Shown piece by piece: positions 26,459 through 38,620 of a stretch of DNA of 64,000 nt. Under the pieces are notes generated by a model. That model searched no databases. It saw only the letters and a program-made list of their open reading frames with translations, and was not told the origin of the DNA. Position 1 is the stretch's first letter. Every line of letters begins with the position of its first letter. Origin of the DNA: a bacterium (lineage in GTDB: Bacteria; Bacillota; Bacilli; Lactobacillales; Streptococcaceae). A program made the translations under genes and the position numbers. The DNA lies in contig CAJNCG010000001.1 in the NCBI GenBank assembly GCA_905221205.1, positions 310,001 through 374,000 on the forward strand, given 5' to 3'.

Positions 26459-26543
26459 GTAATCTTATATCTAAAATTTAATATTCATTTCTGACATTTT
26501 AGATATAGCTATAGAAAACACACTCTCTTCAGCGAATTCTCTC

Positions 26544-27401
26544 TTATTTTCTTTCCAATGTCCGAACTGCTGCCTGATAAGTTTGTTCCATCAGCATAGT
26601 AATGGTCATAGGACCAACACCTCCAGGAACTGGCGTGATATGACTAGCAAGTGGTGCAACCGCCTCATAATCAACATCCCCACAGAGCTTACCATTTTCA
26701 TCGCGGTTCATCCCAACGTCAATGACAACAGCACCTGGTTTGACAAAGTCAGGAGTCACAAACTTGGCACGACCGATTGCGACCACAAGAATATCCGCTT
26801 TTGCAGCCACCTTAGCAAGATTATGGGTGCGTGAGTGAGTCAAGGTCACTGTAGCATTCTTGGCCAAAAGAAGCTGAGCCATGGGTTTACCAACAATATT
26901 GGAACGACCGATAACAACCGCATTTTTACCTTCCAAGTCAATCCCATACTCATGAAACATTTCCATAATCCCTGCAGGTGTTGATGGAATCATGACTGGA
27001 TGTCCAGACCAAAGCCTCCCCATATTTAAGGGATGAAAACCATCCACATCCTTTTCTGGATCAATTGCTAACAAAACTGCCTCTTCATCGATATGTTTTG
27101 GTAACGGTAACTGGACCAAAATCCCATGCCAAGCTGAATCTTGATTGTATTTAGCAATCAAGTCCAACAATTCCTCTTGAGTAATGGTCTCTGGAACTCG
27201 CACAACCTCACTATGGAATCCTGCAGCAAGGGCAGAACGTTCCTTGTTACGAACGTAGACTTGGCTGGCAGGATTGTCCCCCACCAAAATCACTACCAAA
27301 CCAGGCACTAGACCTGTTTCTTCTTTTAGTTTTGCAGTCTTTTCAGCCAACTCCCCCTGCAATTTGGCCGCTAAAGCTTTCCCATCAATAATCTGTGTCA
27401 T
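26544..27401 (-). CDS. folD: Methylenetetrahydrofolate dehydrogenase / methenyl-THF cyclohydrolase
   Basis: The 285-residue bifunctional enzyme supplies 10-formyl-THF for purine and fMet synthesis. Conserved motifs are YVRNKERSA (catalytic Lys), [19 protein letters not shown] and the NADP-binding [18 protein letters not shown]. The start at MTQIIDGK (27401) follows AGAGAAGTG; the frame up to 27479 would add 26 residues not seen in the family. It is separated by terminators from its neighbours. Confidence 0.96.
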   Translation of the reverse strand: MTQIIDGKALAAKLQGELAEKTAKLKEETGLVPGLVVILVGDNPASQVYVRNKERSALAAGFHSEVVRVPETITQEELLDLIAKYNQDSAWHGILVQLPLPKHIDEEAVLLAIDPEKDVDGFHPLNMGRLWSGHPVMIPSTPAGIMEMFHEYGIDLEGKNAVVIGRSNIVGKPMAQLLLAKNATVTLTHSRTHNLAKVAAKADILVVAIGRAKFVTPDFVKPGAVVIDVGMNRDENGKLCGDVDYEAVAPLASHITPVPGGVGPMTITMLMEQTYQAAVRTLERK

Positions 27402-27501
27402 ATCACTTCTCTTTTCTTTCAAATATCTTACATTATACCAAAAACTGCTAGTACCCTCTAACACTTCTTTCCTAGGCAACCCTATAGTTTCAAACTATAA
27501 G

Positions 27502-27524
27502 AAAAAGCTCAGGTCGAGCTTTTC
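27502..27524 (-). terminator. Terminator of the amino-acid ABC transporter operon
   Basis: AAAAGCTC and GAGCTTTT pair around a 5-base loop. A second perfect palindrome, TATAGTTTCAAACTATA, follows at 27484-27500. Confidence 0.75.
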
Positions 27525-27554
27525 ACTAATTTTGTCTTGAAATTTTAAAATAGA

Positions 27555-28289
27555 TTATAAAACCTTACTCAAGAAGTCCTTAGTCCGTTGTTCTTGGGTT
27601 TGTTCAAAAATCTGCTCTGGTGTTCCGTCTTCAACAACCACACCGTCTGCCATAAAGATAACACGGTCTGCCACCTCACGGGCAAATCCCATTTCATGTG
27701 TTACGATAACCATAGTCATTCCTGACTTGGCAAGGTCTTGCATAACAGCTAGAACTTCTCCAACCATCTCAGGGTCTAGAGCTGAAGTTGGCTCGTCAAA
27801 GAGCAAAACATCTGGTTCCATGGCCAACCCACGCGCGATGGCAATTCGTTGTTGCTGGCCACCTGACAAACTCTGTGGATAAGCTTCTGCCTTATCTGGC
27901 AAACCAACTTTTTCCAAAAGCTCTTGGGCTCTCTTCTCAGCAACTGCCTTGCTCTCACCTTTGGTCTTGATAGGTGACAAGGTGATATTTTCCATCACAG
28001 TCATATTAGGAAAGAGGTTAAATTGTTGGAAAACCATGCCCATCTTCTCACGCATGGCAAACAGGTCATTCTTCTTATCCGTAATATCGACTCCTTCAAA
28101 GATAACCTTCCCTTTGGTCGCTTCTTCTAACAAATTCATAGAGCGAAGCAAGGTAGATTTCCCACTCCCTGAAGGACCGATGATAACGACAACTTCTCCT
28201 CTTTTAATCTCGAGGTTGATGCCCTTCAATACTTCATTCTTTCCAAAATATTTATGTAAATTTTCAATTTTTATCAAGGTATCTGTCAT
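27555..28289 (-). CDS. Polar amino acid ABC transporter, ATP-binding protein (GlnQ-like)
   Basis: The 244-residue ATPase has Walker [11 protein letters not shown]-loop [11 protein letters not shown], signature [13 protein letters not shown], Walker [19 protein letters not shown] and the H-loop. The TSALDPEMV sequence is characteristic of polar amino acid importers. Its start overlaps the permease stop by one base (TAATG). Substrate cannot be decided; no binding-protein gene is next to it, so the pair must use one encoded elsewhere or a fused one. Confidence 0.93.
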   Translation of the reverse strand: MTDTLIKIENLHKYFGKNEVLKGINLEIKRGEVVVIIGPSGSGKSTLLRSMNLLEEATKGKVIFEGVDITDKKNDLFAMREKMGMVFQQFNLFPNMTVMENITLSPIKTKGESKAVAEKRAQELLEKVGLPDKAEAYPQSLSGGQQQRIAIARGLAMEPDVLLFDEPTSALDPEMVGEVLAVMQDLAKSGMTMVIVTHEMGFAREVADRVIFMADGVVVEDGTPEQIFEQTQEQRTKDFLSKVL

Positions 28290-28972
28290 TATTTCTTATC
28301 TCCTTGTCCCATACGTTTTTCAAAAGCTTTCAAGGCTACGGTCAAAATAGAAGTCATAATCAAGTAGTAAAAGGCTGCAAATAAAAGTGGAGTCAGAGGT
28401 AGATAGGTTGTTGTAGAAACTGTTGTAGCCCCGTTCCACAACTCCATGACCCCAATAGCTGATAAGAGGGAGCTATCTTTGATAATGGTGATAAATTCGT
28501 TCCCCAATGCTGGCAAAATATTTTTGATTGCTTGTGGCAAAATCACATAACGCATGGCATTTTTAGGACGAATCCCTAGCGAATAAGCCGCCTCTAACTG
28601 CCCCTTAGGCACCGCATTAATCCCGGCACGAACAGTCTCAGAAACATAAGCACCACTGTTCATAGAGATAATCAAAATTCCTGGAATCAGGCGAGATAAA
28701 TCAACACCCAAAATCCCAACCTGAATAGTCGGAGCATTGATATGCATAAGGGCAAAGGCAATCATAATCTGAACCATCATCGGTGTCCCACGGAAAATCC
28801 AAACGTACAAGTTGGCGAGCCAAACAAGCGGTTTAAACTTTGAACGTTGCCCAAAAGCCAAGACAACACCCAAAATGGTTCCTAAAAAGACAACACAGAT
28901 AGAAATGAGAACCGTCACGACAGCCCCATAGTTAAAATAAGGTAAATACTTAGGTAAAAAAGAAAAATTCAT
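28289..28972 (-). CDS. Polar amino acid ABC transporter, permease
   Basis: The 227-residue HisM/GlnP-type permease has about five membrane helices and the EAA-loop motif ([23 protein letters not shown]). I begin it at MNFSFLPKY (28972); the frame extends to 29035 but that part covers the promoter. It forms the importer with the following ATPase gene. Unlike GlnP fusions it carries no substrate-binding domain. Confidence 0.92.
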   Translation of the reverse strand: MNFSFLPKYLPYFNYGAVVTVLISICVVFLGTILGVVLAFGQRSKFKPLVWLANLYVWIFRGTPMMVQIMIAFALMHINAPTIQVGILGVDLSRLIPGILIISMNSGAYVSETVRAGINAVPKGQLEAAYSLGIRPKNAMRYVILPQAIKNILPALGNEFITIIKDSSLLSAIGVMELWNGATTVSTTTYLPLTPLLFAAFYYLIMTSILTVALKAFEKRMGQGDKK

Positions 28973-29006
28973 AGTCACACTGCTTTCTAAAATAGAATAC
29001 TGTATG

Positions 29007-29035
29007 ATTATAACATGTATTGAATTAAAATTCAA
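29007..29035 (-). promoter_or_regulatory. Promoter of the amino-acid transporter operon with inverted repeat at -35
   Basis: Extended -10 TGT-TATAAT (29012-29007) lies downstream of a 7-bp inverted repeat TTGAATT-AA-AATTCAA (29020-29035) that occupies the -35 region. The repeat may be an operator. Called by eye. Confidence 0.45.
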
Positions 29036-29162
29036 ACCTTTTATCCAATTTATTCAAAAAAACTTTAAGCTAGTAGAATTAGCGAGAAATCTTAGTTTTT
29101 TCTAGTCAAGTTGGCCTCCTTTATGGTAAAATAGTAACGATAAGAAATGAAGGAGAATCAAA

Positions 29163-29393
29163 ATGGAATCACATTTGGTTAGAATCATCAACCGCCTTGA
29201 AGCAATGGCAAAAGACGGCGGAAATTTAAAACGTAATTTTGAACGCGAAGGAGTTGTTGTTGCAGAAGTTGCATACAGCCACGACGAAGAAAACGGTTCA
29301 ATCTTTACCCTTCGTGATGTAGAAGCTCGCGAAACTTATACTTTTGACAGCATTGACTTGATTGCAATGGAAATTTACGAACTTCTCTACTAA
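29163..29393 (+). CDS. DUF1797 family protein (YkuJ-like)
   Basis: The 76-residue protein matches the small YkuJ/DUF1797 family by its start (SHLVRIINRLEAMAKDG), the REGVVVAEVAY segment and the acidic C-terminus ending EIYELLY. Function is unknown. It has an extended -10 (TGG-TAAAAT, 29127-29132), an AAGGAGAAT ribosome site and its own terminator, so it is a single-gene unit between the transporter and clpE. Confidence 0.88.
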   Translation: MESHLVRIINRLEAMAKDGGNLKRNFEREGVVVAEVAYSHDEENGSIFTLRDVEARETYTFDSIDLIAMEIYELLY

Positions 29394-29430
29394 TCTAAAA
29401 CAAGCTGGGATTGCCCCTGCATGTCTAACC

Positions 29431-29466
29431 AAAATCCTTTTTGTCTCACAAATAGGATTTTTTTAT
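29431..29466 (+). terminator. Terminator of the DUF1797 gene
   Basis: AAAATCCT / AGGATTTT around a 15-base loop is followed by T's, 38 bases after the stop codon. Confidence 0.75.
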
Positions 29467-29524
29467 AGTCCAAATTCACAAAAATTTTCATTGTAACAAC
29501 TTCTCAAAGCTGCAATCTTTTTAC

Positions 29525-29552
29525 TTGCTTTACACCCCAATCCTGTTATAAT
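29525..29552 (+). promoter_or_regulatory. Promoter of clpE
   Basis: TTGCTT (29525-29530), a 16-base spacer and TATAAT (29547-29552) precede the CtsR box, which starts 13 bases further down. Confidence 0.7.
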
Positions 29553-29565
29553 GAAATTATAGAAT

Positions 29566-29582
29566 TTTGACTATTTTTGACC
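29566..29582. promoter_or_regulatory. CtsR operator of clpE
   Basis: TTTGACTATTTTTGACC is the reverse complement of the CtsR consensus RGTCAAANANRGTCAAA, with both heptads perfect. It lies at the transcription start, so CtsR would repress clpE until heat or misfolding stress inactivates it. Confidence 0.9.
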
Positions 29583-29622
29583 TTTAGACAGGTCAGGCTA
29601 AAGAAAGAAATGAGGTAGATGT

Positions 29623-31881
29623 ATGCTTTGTCAAAACTGTAAAATCAACGACTCAACAATTCATCTTTACACAAATCTCAATGGAAGGCAAAAACAAATT
29701 GACCTCTGTCAAAACTGCTACAAGATTATCAAAACAGACCCTAACAACAGTCTCTTTAAAGGCATGACGGATTTAAACAATCGTGACTTCGATCCCTTTG
29801 GTGATTTCTTCAATGACCTAAACAATTTCAGACCTTCTAACAATACTCCTCCAACTCCCCCAACCCAATCAGGTGGAGGCTACGGTGGAAACGGCGGTTA
29901 TGGCTCCCAAAATCGTGGACCTGCCCAAACTCCGCCTCCAAGCCAAGAAAAAGGCCTACTAGAAGAATTTGGTATCAATGTAACTGAGATTGCTCGTCGT
30001 GGCGATATCGACCCCGTTATTGGACGCGATGATGAGATTATCCGTGTCATCGAGATTCTCAATCGCAGAACCAAGAACAATCCTGTTCTTATCGGTGAAC
30101 CCGGTGTCGGAAAAACTGCTGTTGTCGAAGGTCTAGCTCAGAAAATCGTTGATGGTGATGTTCCACATAAACTCCAAGGTAAACAAGTCATCCGTCTAGA
30201 TGTAGTTAGCCTAGTTCAAGGAACGGGTATCCGTGGACAATTTGAAGAACGTATGCAAAAACTCATGGAAGAAATTCGCAAACGTGAGGACATCATCCTC
30301 TTTATCGACGAAATCCATGAAATTGTCGGTGCTGGTTCTGCGGGCGATGGCAATATGGACGCAGGAAATATCCTCAAACCAGCCCTTGCTCGTGGGGAAC
30401 TGCAACTGGTCGGTGCCACTACCCTCAATGAATACCGTATCATTGAAAAAGATGCGGCCCTAGAGCGTCGTATGCAACCGGTTAAGGTCGATGAACCAAC
30501 AGTGGAAGAAACAATCATTATTCTCAAAGGCATTCAAAAGAAATACGAAGACTACCACCACGTTCAATATACCGATGCTGCAATTGAAGCAGCTGCCACT
30601 CTTTCCAATCGCTACATCCAAGATCGCTTCTTGCCTGACAAGGCCATTGACCTCTTAGATGAAGCAGGTTCTAAGATGAACTTGACCTTAAATTTTGTAG
30701 ATCCTAAAGTGATTGATCAGCGATTGATTGAGGCTGAAAATCTCAAATCTCAGGCTACACGAGAGGAAGATTTTGAAAAGGCTGCCTACTTCCGTGATCA
30801 GATTGCTAAATATAAGGAAATGCAAAAGAAAAAGGTTACGGACCAAGATACTCCTATCATCAGTGAGAAAACCATTGAGCACATTATCGAGCAGAAAACC
30901 AACATCCCTGTTGGGGATTTGAAAGAGAAAGAACAATCTCAACTCATCCATCTAGCCGAAGACCTCAAATCTCATGTTATTGGACAAGACGATGCTGTCG
31001 ATAAGATTGCCAAGGCTATTCGCCGTAATCGTGTTGGACTTGGGACTCCTAATCGCCCCATCGGAAGCTTCCTCTTTGTTGGCCCAACTGGTGTCGGTAA
31101 GACAGAACTTTCCAAACAACTAGCCATCGAACTCTTTGGTTCTGCTGACAGCATGATTCGCTTTGACATGAGTGAATACATGGAAAAACACAGTGTGGCT
31201 AAGTTAGTCGGCGCCCCTCCAGGTTATGTTGGCTATGATGAAGCTGGGCAATTAACTGAAAAAGTCCGCCGCAATCCCTACTCTCTTATCCTCTTGGATG
31301 AAGTGGAAAAAGCCCATCCAGATGTCATGCATATGTTCCTGCAAGTCTTGGACGATGGGCGTTTGACAGATGGACAAGGACGTACCGTCAGCTTTAAGGA
31401 TGCCATCATTATCATGACTTCAAATGCAGGTACAGGTAAGGCTGAAGCCAGCGTTGGTTTCGGGGCGGCTCGCGAAGGACGTACCAACTCTGTTCTTGGT
31501 GAACTCGGTAACTTCTTTAGCCCAGAGTTTATGAACCGTTTTGACGGCATCATCGAGTTCAAAGCTCTCAGCAAGGATAATCTCCTTCAGATTGTCGAGC
31601 TCATGCTAGCTGATGTTAATAAGCGCCTCTCTAGCAACAACATTCATCTCGATGTGACAGACAAAGTCAAGGAAAAATTGGTTGACCTCGGTTATGATCC
31701 AAAAATGGGAGCTCGCCCACTTCGTCGTACTATTCAAGACTATATTGAGGACGCAATCACAGACTACTACCTTGAAAATCCAAGCGAAAAAGAACTCAAG
31801 GCAGTTATGACCAGCAAGGGCAAGATTCAAATTAAGTCTGCCAAAAAAGCTGAAGTGAAAACTTCTGAAACAGAAAAATAA
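29623..31881 (+). CDS. clpE: ATP-dependent Clp protease ATP-binding subunit ClpE
   Basis: The 752-residue Hsp100 unfoldase delivers proteins to ClpP. The N-terminus has the ClpE zinc finger (Cys3, Cys6, Cys29, Cys32), followed by a Gly/Pro/Asn-rich linker. The first AAA domain has Walker A GEPGVGKT (about residue 159), a UVR-type coiled segment follows near 380-405, and the second AAA domain has GPTGVGKT (about 487). It carries [13 protein letters not shown] and the C-terminal D2 features. The gene is preceded by a promoter with a CtsR box, fitting heat-shock control. Confidence 0.97.
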   Translation: MLCQNCKINDSTIHLYTNLNGRQKQIDLCQNCYKIIKTDPNNSLFKGMTDLNNRDFDPFGDFFNDLNNFRPSNNTPPTPPTQSGGGYGGNGGYGSQNRGPAQTPPPSQEKGLLEEFGINVTEIARRGDIDPVIGRDDEIIRVIEILNRRTKNNPVLIGEPGVGKTAVVEGLAQKIVDGDVPHKLQGKQVIRLDVVSLVQGTGIRGQFEERMQKLMEEIRKREDIILFIDEIHEIVGAGSAGDGNMDAGNILKPALARGELQLVGATTLNEYRIIEKDAALERRMQPVKVDEPTVEETIIILKGIQKKYEDYHHVQYTDAAIEAAATLSNRYIQDRFLPDKAIDLLDEAGSKMNLTLNFVDPKVIDQRLIEAENLKSQATREEDFEKAAYFRDQIAKYKEMQKKKVTDQDTPIISEKTIEHIIEQKTNIPVGDLKEKEQSQLIHLAEDLKSHVIGQDDAVDKIAKAIRRNRVGLGTPNRPIGSFLFVGPTGVGKTELSKQLAIELFGSADSMIRFDMSEYMEKHSVAKLVGAPPGYVGYDEAGQLTEKVRRNPYSLILLDEVEKAHPDVMHMFLQVLDDGRLTDGQGRTVSFKDAIIIMTSNAGTGKAEASVGFGAAREGRTNSVLGELGNFFSPEFMNRFDGIIEFKALSKDNLLQIVELMLADVNKRLSSNNIHLDVTDKVKEKLVDLGYDPKMGARPLRRTIQDYIEDAITDYYLENPSEKELKAVMTSKGKIQIKSAKKAEVKTSETEK

Positions 31882-31890
31882 ATCCTATAG

Positions 31891-31926
31891 AAAAGGAGTA
31901 GAAAATGAAAATTTTCTGCTTCTTTT
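31891..31926 (+). terminator. Terminator of clpE
   Basis: AAAAGGAGTAGAAAAT and ATTTTCTGCTTCTTTT pair with one or two mismatches and run into T's, ten bases after the stop codon. Confidence 0.8.
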
Positions 31927-31947
31927 TACTAAAATAACTGTAATTTC

Positions 31948-31976
31948 TTGACAGCTTGCCCTTTGTCCATTATGAT
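31948..31976 (+). promoter_or_regulatory. Promoter of the Nudix gene
   Basis: A consensus TTGACA (31948-31953) and TATGAT (31971-31976) are separated by 17 bases, 34 bases before the ATG. Confidence 0.85.
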
Positions 31977-32010
31977 AATAATAACAATACTAGATAATGA
32001 GGAAAATGCA

Positions 32011-32463
32011 ATGTCAAACCCAACTTTTGGAGAAAAAAAAGCGAATACAGACTATGTTGCACGCTATGGAGTGTATGCAGTTATCCCTGACGCTGAACAA
32101 AAACAAATTGTTCTTGTTCAAGCGCCTAATGGCGCTTGGTTCTTACCAGGTGGCGAAATTGAATCAGGTGAAAATCATCAGGAAGCCCTAAAGCGTGAAT
32201 TGATTGAAGAGCTTGGTTTCACAGCTGAAATTGGTAGCTATTACGGACAAGCTGACGAATTTTTCTACTCTCGTCACCGTGATACCTACTACTACAATCC
32301 TGCCTACCTCTATGAAGCAACTTCCTTCAAAGAAGTACAACAACCATTAGAAGACTTTAATCATATTGCCTGGTTCCCTATTGACGAGGCTATTGAAAAC
32401 CTCAAACGTGGTAGCCATAAATGGGCCATCCAATCTTGGAAAAAACAGCATAAGATTGACTAA
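32011..32463 (+). CDS. Nudix hydrolase
   Basis: The 150-residue protein has a complete Nudix box (GGEIESGENHQEALKRELIE and the following ELGF, fitting GX5EX7REUXEEXGU), so it should hydrolyse a nucleoside-diphosphate derivative with Mg2+. The start at MSNPTFGE follows AATGAGGAAAATGCA; the longer frame from 31948 begins inside the promoter. The substrate cannot be inferred. DUF1827 follows 58 bp later with its own -10-like TATAAT. Confidence 0.93.
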   Translation: MSNPTFGEKKANTDYVARYGVYAVIPDAEQKQIVLVQAPNGAWFLPGGEIESGENHQEALKRELIEELGFTAEIGSYYGQADEFFYSRHRDTYYYNPAYLYEATSFKEVQQPLEDFNHIAWFPIDEAIENLKRGSHKWAIQSWKKQHKID

Positions 32464-32521
32464 ATCAAGCTACTTTATTTAAAAAGTGCTATAATAGAAT
32501 TAGAAAATCGGAGGAAATGTT

Positions 32522-32821
32522 ATGAAGCTAATCAATACGACAAACTCACACTCGCAACTTGTTAAAAGCCAGCTAGAAAGTACAGATGCAACCCTTGTTG
32601 AGGTCTATTCTGCAGGTAATACAGATGTTATTTTTACCCAAGCTCCGCTTCACTATGAAATCCTCATCTCAAACAAACACCGTGCTATTCGCGAACCTGA
32701 AATCGAAGCTATTCAAGAGTTTTTCTTGAAACGTAAAATTGATAAGGACTCTATTGATGAGGCCAATATTAAAACCCTCTATTCAGAAAAATTAATTGGA
32801 ATTTCGATTCCAACAAAATAA
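32522..32821 (+). CDS. DUF1827 family protein
   Basis: The 99-residue protein matches the streptococcal/lactococcal DUF1827 family (MKLINTTNSHSQLVKSQLEST and the HYEILISNKHRAIREPEI segment). No function is known to me. It has a TGC-TATAAT promoter and a GGAGGAAATGTT ribosome site, and a large hairpin terminator follows it. Confidence 0.85.
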   Translation: MKLINTTNSHSQLVKSQLESTDATLVEVYSAGNTDVIFTQAPLHYEILISNKHRAIREPEIEAIQEFFLKRKIDKDSIDEANIKTLYSEKLIGISIPTK

Positions 32822-32825
32822 CATT

Positions 32826-32907
32826 TTGGAGAGATTAAAAAGTTTTTTGAACCTTACAGCACAAAACAAGGTTCTAACTTGCTTTTTAAATCATCTCCAA
32901 TTTTTTA
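32826..32907 (+). terminator. Long imperfect hairpin terminator after the DUF1827 gene
   Basis: Outer arms TTGGAGA / TCTCCAA and inner arms GAACCTT / AAGGTTC build a 75-base interrupted hairpin followed by six T's. It is unusually long for a terminator. Confidence 0.65.
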
Positions 32908-32956
32908 TCTTAAAATCCTATCAAACACGGTTTTATAGGTAACTAAGGAGACAAAC

Positions 32957-33589
32957 ATGGGAGACATAATATATAGAGAGGCAAGAATTGAGGAGTACGA
33001 AAAAATTGGAAAACTATTAGCCAATTCCTTTCTTGACTATCCCTTTTTAACGATTATAAGGGATGATTTAAAGAAGCCTGATTATTATCCTAATTTTGTA
33101 GAAACATTACAAACAATGCTTACCAGAGTCTATATTAAAAAAGGAAACTGTTTAATTGCTGAACAAGATGGAGAGTTACTAGCAGTTGCTCTTTTGCAAC
33201 AAAAGGATTTCTATATACTATCCTATCTACGAAATGGCGGAACAAAAATTTTCCGCTACATTCGACCACGAAATCTTTTTAAATACTTTGACTTTGTAAA
33301 ACGTTCCAAAAAGCACTTAGAACAATCAGGAGAGTTTGATTGGTATTTGATGGCTTTAGCTGTCAATGTAGAAAGTAAAGGACAGGGAATAGGCAGTACT
33401 TTTCTGAGACAAGGAATTGAACCCTATATCAAATCAAAAGGCTGTAAGCACTTGGGTCTCATTACTAACACAGCAAGAAATGCCTCATTCTACGAAAAAA
33501 ATGATTATGAATTACTAGGTTTTACAGAGCTTGAATACGGATCAAAATCAATTGGTAACTGGGCATTTTTAAAAACAATTAAGCAATAA
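32957..33589 (+). CDS. GNAT family N-acetyltransferase
   Basis: The 210-residue protein has a GNAT fold signature: the acetyl-CoA motif ALAVNVESKGQGIGSTFLRQ (with GQGIGS) and the later GLITNTARNASFYEKNDYE segment. The substrate is unknown. It starts behind AAGGAGACAAAC. It closes the clpE-side plus-strand block and faces ezrA across a strong bidirectional terminator. Confidence 0.9.
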   Translation: MGDIIYREARIEEYEKIGKLLANSFLDYPFLTIIRDDLKKPDYYPNFVETLQTMLTRVYIKKGNCLIAEQDGELLAVALLQQKDFYILSYLRNGGTKIFRYIRPRNLFKYFDFVKRSKKHLEQSGEFDWYLMALAVNVESKGQGIGSTFLRQGIEPYIKSKGCKHLGLITNTARNASFYEKNDYELLGFTELEYGSKSIGNWAFLKTIKQ

Positions 33590-33630
33590 AAAAGATTTGG
33601 TTCTGCTTCTCACAGAACCAAATCTTTTTT
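33588..33630. terminator. Strong bidirectional terminator between the GNAT gene and ezrA
   Basis: A perfect 18-bp stem (AAAAAAGATTTGGTTCTG and its complement) around a 7-base loop with A's and T's outside ends both convergent units. Confidence 0.95.
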
Positions 33631-33636
33631 ATTATG

Positions 33637-35364
33637 TTAGAAACGAATTGTCTCACGTGTTTTTTCATATGAAGTAACAAAACGGTTGGTTACACCAGGT
33701 TCTGCAACTTCCAAAGCTTGCGAAATCTTATCAAATGAAGCATGGTAATCAAATTCTTTTTCAAAAATTTCTAATGATTCATTAAAGGCTTCCTGAATTC
33801 GTTCATCAAATGAGCGGTAACGGTTCGAATACTGTAGCAATTGTTCTGTCAATGTTGCATATTGAACAATATTATACGTTTCTGCTTCAAGTGCTTCCAT
33901 ATCATTTGTTGTAATTTCAAGCATACGGTTTACAGCTTCGATATTGACCTGGGCTTCTTCTAGCTCAGCCATCAACTCTTCTGTATGGTTACTTGCTGTA
34001 AAGAACAACTGTAAGAAATTCTGAGGGATACCTGGAAGATTGCGTTTTTCCATATATCTCTTAATGGTATGAAGACGATTGACATAAACATTTGCCTTCT
34101 GGCGAGCATTGATATCATCTTTTTCAATCTGAGCAAGACGTTGACTAACCGCAACTTGTTCATCCTCAATTTCTTTCAAAGTTGCTTGTAAGTTTTCCAA
34201 ACGTTCTTCAAGTAATGAATATGGCTCAGAATGTTCTTCTTGTTCAGAAGTTAATTCCAATACAGATTCTTCCAGAGATTCTAACTCAGCTTGTAATCTG
34301 TGAACATGACTAACATCCGTTTCAGAAAGCAGGTAGTTATTACTTAATCGTTGAATATCTTCTACTAAAACAGCATTACTATCTTTCATGTGTTTCAAAT
34401 ATGTAGGGAGGGTAGCAACTAAGCCTTCTACTACTTTTTGAGCAGCGATTTCTCGTGTAAAGATATCATAGAGTGCATTGATTTCTTCTTGAACTTGAGT
34501 ATTTTCGTACTCAGCATTATCCAACTCTAATTGAGCAACATTTTCGTGGTTTTTCTTCAAAGCTTCATAAAGCAATTGGAAGCGAGATTCAATATCCGTC
34601 TCAGCAAAATGATAGTTAGCATCTAAAAGCTTACGGTAACCATCCTCCAAATCTTCCAATTGATCAGGTAACTCTTTAGATAATGTTTTTACAATTGCTG
34701 GCAAGCGGTCAACAATATGACTCAAAGCTAAGATATGATTCTCAGCATTATCCAAAATCACAGCAGCTTCTACTGGGTCACCTGAGGTATTCAAAGTAAC
34801 AAACTGAGAAAACTCTGATTGGATATTTTCCAATTGTTTTTCGATTTCAGACAAACCTTGGCCATATTCTTCAGAATGATCAGCAACTCGGTGTTGCAAC
34901 TCTTCAAACAAGTCCAAGGTATGAAGAACACGTCCACTATTTTTAGACTCTTGTTTCTCCAAATCTGCCAAGGCATTGCGAATTGCCGCAATATCTTCTT
35001 CAATCAAGGTAATTTGGCTCTCGATTTGGTCAATTTGATGACTAGCTTTGAAAAAACGGAATGAATTGTTATAACCTTCTGCCTCGAAAAGATTATTTTC
35101 GATATCGGCAAAAGAGTTAAGAGATAGGTCAACCCATTTTTGGTTCCATTCACGGAAAGTCACTTGACTTTGTCCAATCAAGTGCATATTTTTAACGGCT
35201 TCAACTTCATCATTAACTGGAAGATTGTACAGCTCTTCTTTTTTCTCTTCTAAAATTGCTAATTTACTTTCATTGCGTTTCCGTACATAAATTGCTATAG
35301 CATATGAAATCAGCAATATAATTGCAATTGCAATTATAAGATATACTACTAGACTACCAGACAT
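33637..35364 (-). CDS. ezrA: Septation ring formation regulator EzrA
   Basis: The 575-residue protein has one N-terminal membrane helix (residues about 6-26) with the tail in the cytoplasm, followed by long coiled-coil segments with spectrin-like repeats. EzrA binds FtsZ and coordinates septal and peripheral wall synthesis. I start it at MSGSLVVYL behind AAAAAGGAGTTTAAT; the frame from 35391 adds nine residues with no ribosome site. It follows gyrB by 81 bp. Confidence 0.95.
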   Translation of the reverse strand: MSGSLVVYLIIAIAIILLISYAIAIYVRKRNESKLAILEEKKEELYNLPVNDEVEAVKNMHLIGQSQVTFREWNQKWVDLSLNSFADIENNLFEAEGYNNSFRFFKASHQIDQIESQITLIEEDIAAIRNALADLEKQESKNSGRVLHTLDLFEELQHRVADHSEEYGQGLSEIEKQLENIQSEFSQFVTLNTSGDPVEAAVILDNAENHILALSHIVDRLPAIVKTLSKELPDQLEDLEDGYRKLLDANYHFAETDIESRFQLLYEALKKNHENVAQLELDNAEYENTQVQEEINALYDIFTREIAAQKVVEGLVATLPTYLKHMKDSNAVLVEDIQRLSNNYLLSETDVSHVHRLQAELESLEESVLELTSEQEEHSEPYSLLEERLENLQATLKEIEDEQVAVSQRLAQIEKDDINARQKANVYVNRLHTIKRYMEKRNLPGIPQNFLQLFFTASNHTEELMAELEEAQVNIEAVNRMLEITTNDMEALEAETYNIVQYATLTEQLLQYSNRYRSFDERIQEAFNESLEIFEKEFDYHASFDKISQALEVAEPGVTNRFVTSYEKTRETIRF

Positions 35365-35445
35365 ATTAAACTCCTTTTTAACTTGAAACAATCGTAATGA
35401 TTATATCATATTTTTTAGACCAAGGGAACTACTTCTCCCGATTTT

Positions 35446-37970
<2,525 letters not shown>

Positions 37971-37977
37971 AGCTTTC

Positions 37978-37986
37978 ATTATACCA
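37978..37986 (-). promoter_or_regulatory. Extended -10 promoter of the HAD-gyrB unit, seven bases before ATG
   Basis: TGG-TATAAT on the minus strand is followed by GAAAGCT and ATG. No ribosome site lies between. Confidence 0.6.
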
Positions 37987-38032
37987 TTTTTTCGTTAAAA
38001 AAGCGATGATTTCCCTGAGTTTTCCACATAAA

Positions 38033-38057
38033 AAAACGAGAGGTTGACTCCCGTTTT
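38033..38057 (-). terminator. Terminator of the rodA-DJ-1 unit
   Basis: AAAACGGGAG and CTCTCGTTTT (one G-T pair) pair and run into T's on the minus strand, overlapping the DJ-1 stop codon. Confidence 0.75.
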
Positions 38058-38610
38058 ACTGATTTTTACCAAAGACATCTCGATAGAGCATTCCAGTTCG
38101 TAAACTCTCTGCATCTCCGCCTAGTTGCTCCACCAACTCGTAGGCAAAGGCAAGGGCTGTTGAAGGGCCCCGACTGGTTGTCAATTGACCATCTACCACT
38201 ACTGTTTCCTTGACGTAGTGACCATCAAGGATTTGCTCTTGAACACCATCATAACAAGTAAACTTCTTATTTTTCAATACTCCAGCTTGATTGAGGGCAA
38301 TTGGCGCTGCACAAATGGCTGCCAGTTTCTTCCCTTCTTGCTCAAAGCGTTGTAATTCCTGAATCAAGGCCTGATTGTCACGCAAATGTGCAGAACCAGG
38401 CATTCCACCAGGAAGGACAATCATGTCATAGGCTGATAAATCACCATCAAAGACACGATCTGCTTTTACTTGGATTGTGTGCGAACCTGTCACCTGCTCC
38501 TCAAATCCTACCATATCACAAGTAATATTGGCACGACGCAAGACATCTACTACTGTCAAAGCTTCAATTTCTTCAAAGCCCTGAGCTAACATAACGGCTA
38601 CTTTAACCAT
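38056..38610 (-). CDS. DJ-1/PfpI family protein (ThiJ/YajL-like)
   Basis: The 184-residue protein has the DJ-1 family pattern: LAQGFEEIEALTVVDVLRRANI (with the conserved Glu), IVLPGGMPGSAHLRDN, and the nucleophile elbow AAICAAPIAL with its reactive Cys. Family members are glyoxalase/deglycase-like or stress proteins; the exact role here is not known. It starts 10 bp after rodA behind AAGGAGAAAATC. Confidence 0.92.
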   Translation of the reverse strand: MVKVAVMLAQGFEEIEALTVVDVLRRANITCDMVGFEEQVTGSHTIQVKADRVFDGDLSAYDMIVLPGGMPGSAHLRDNQALIQELQRFEQEGKKLAAICAAPIALNQAGVLKNKKFTCYDGVQEQILDGHYVKETVVVDGQLTTSRGPSTALAFAYELVEQLGGDAESLRTGMLYRDVFGKNQ

Positions 38611-38620
38611 GATTTTCTCC

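Noticed and set aside
27484..27500. Palindrome TATAGTTTCAAACTATA as an operator of folD
   Set aside because: It follows the terminator of the upstream transporter operon and is about 80 bp from folD; no promoter link was evident, so it is mentioned only with the terminator.
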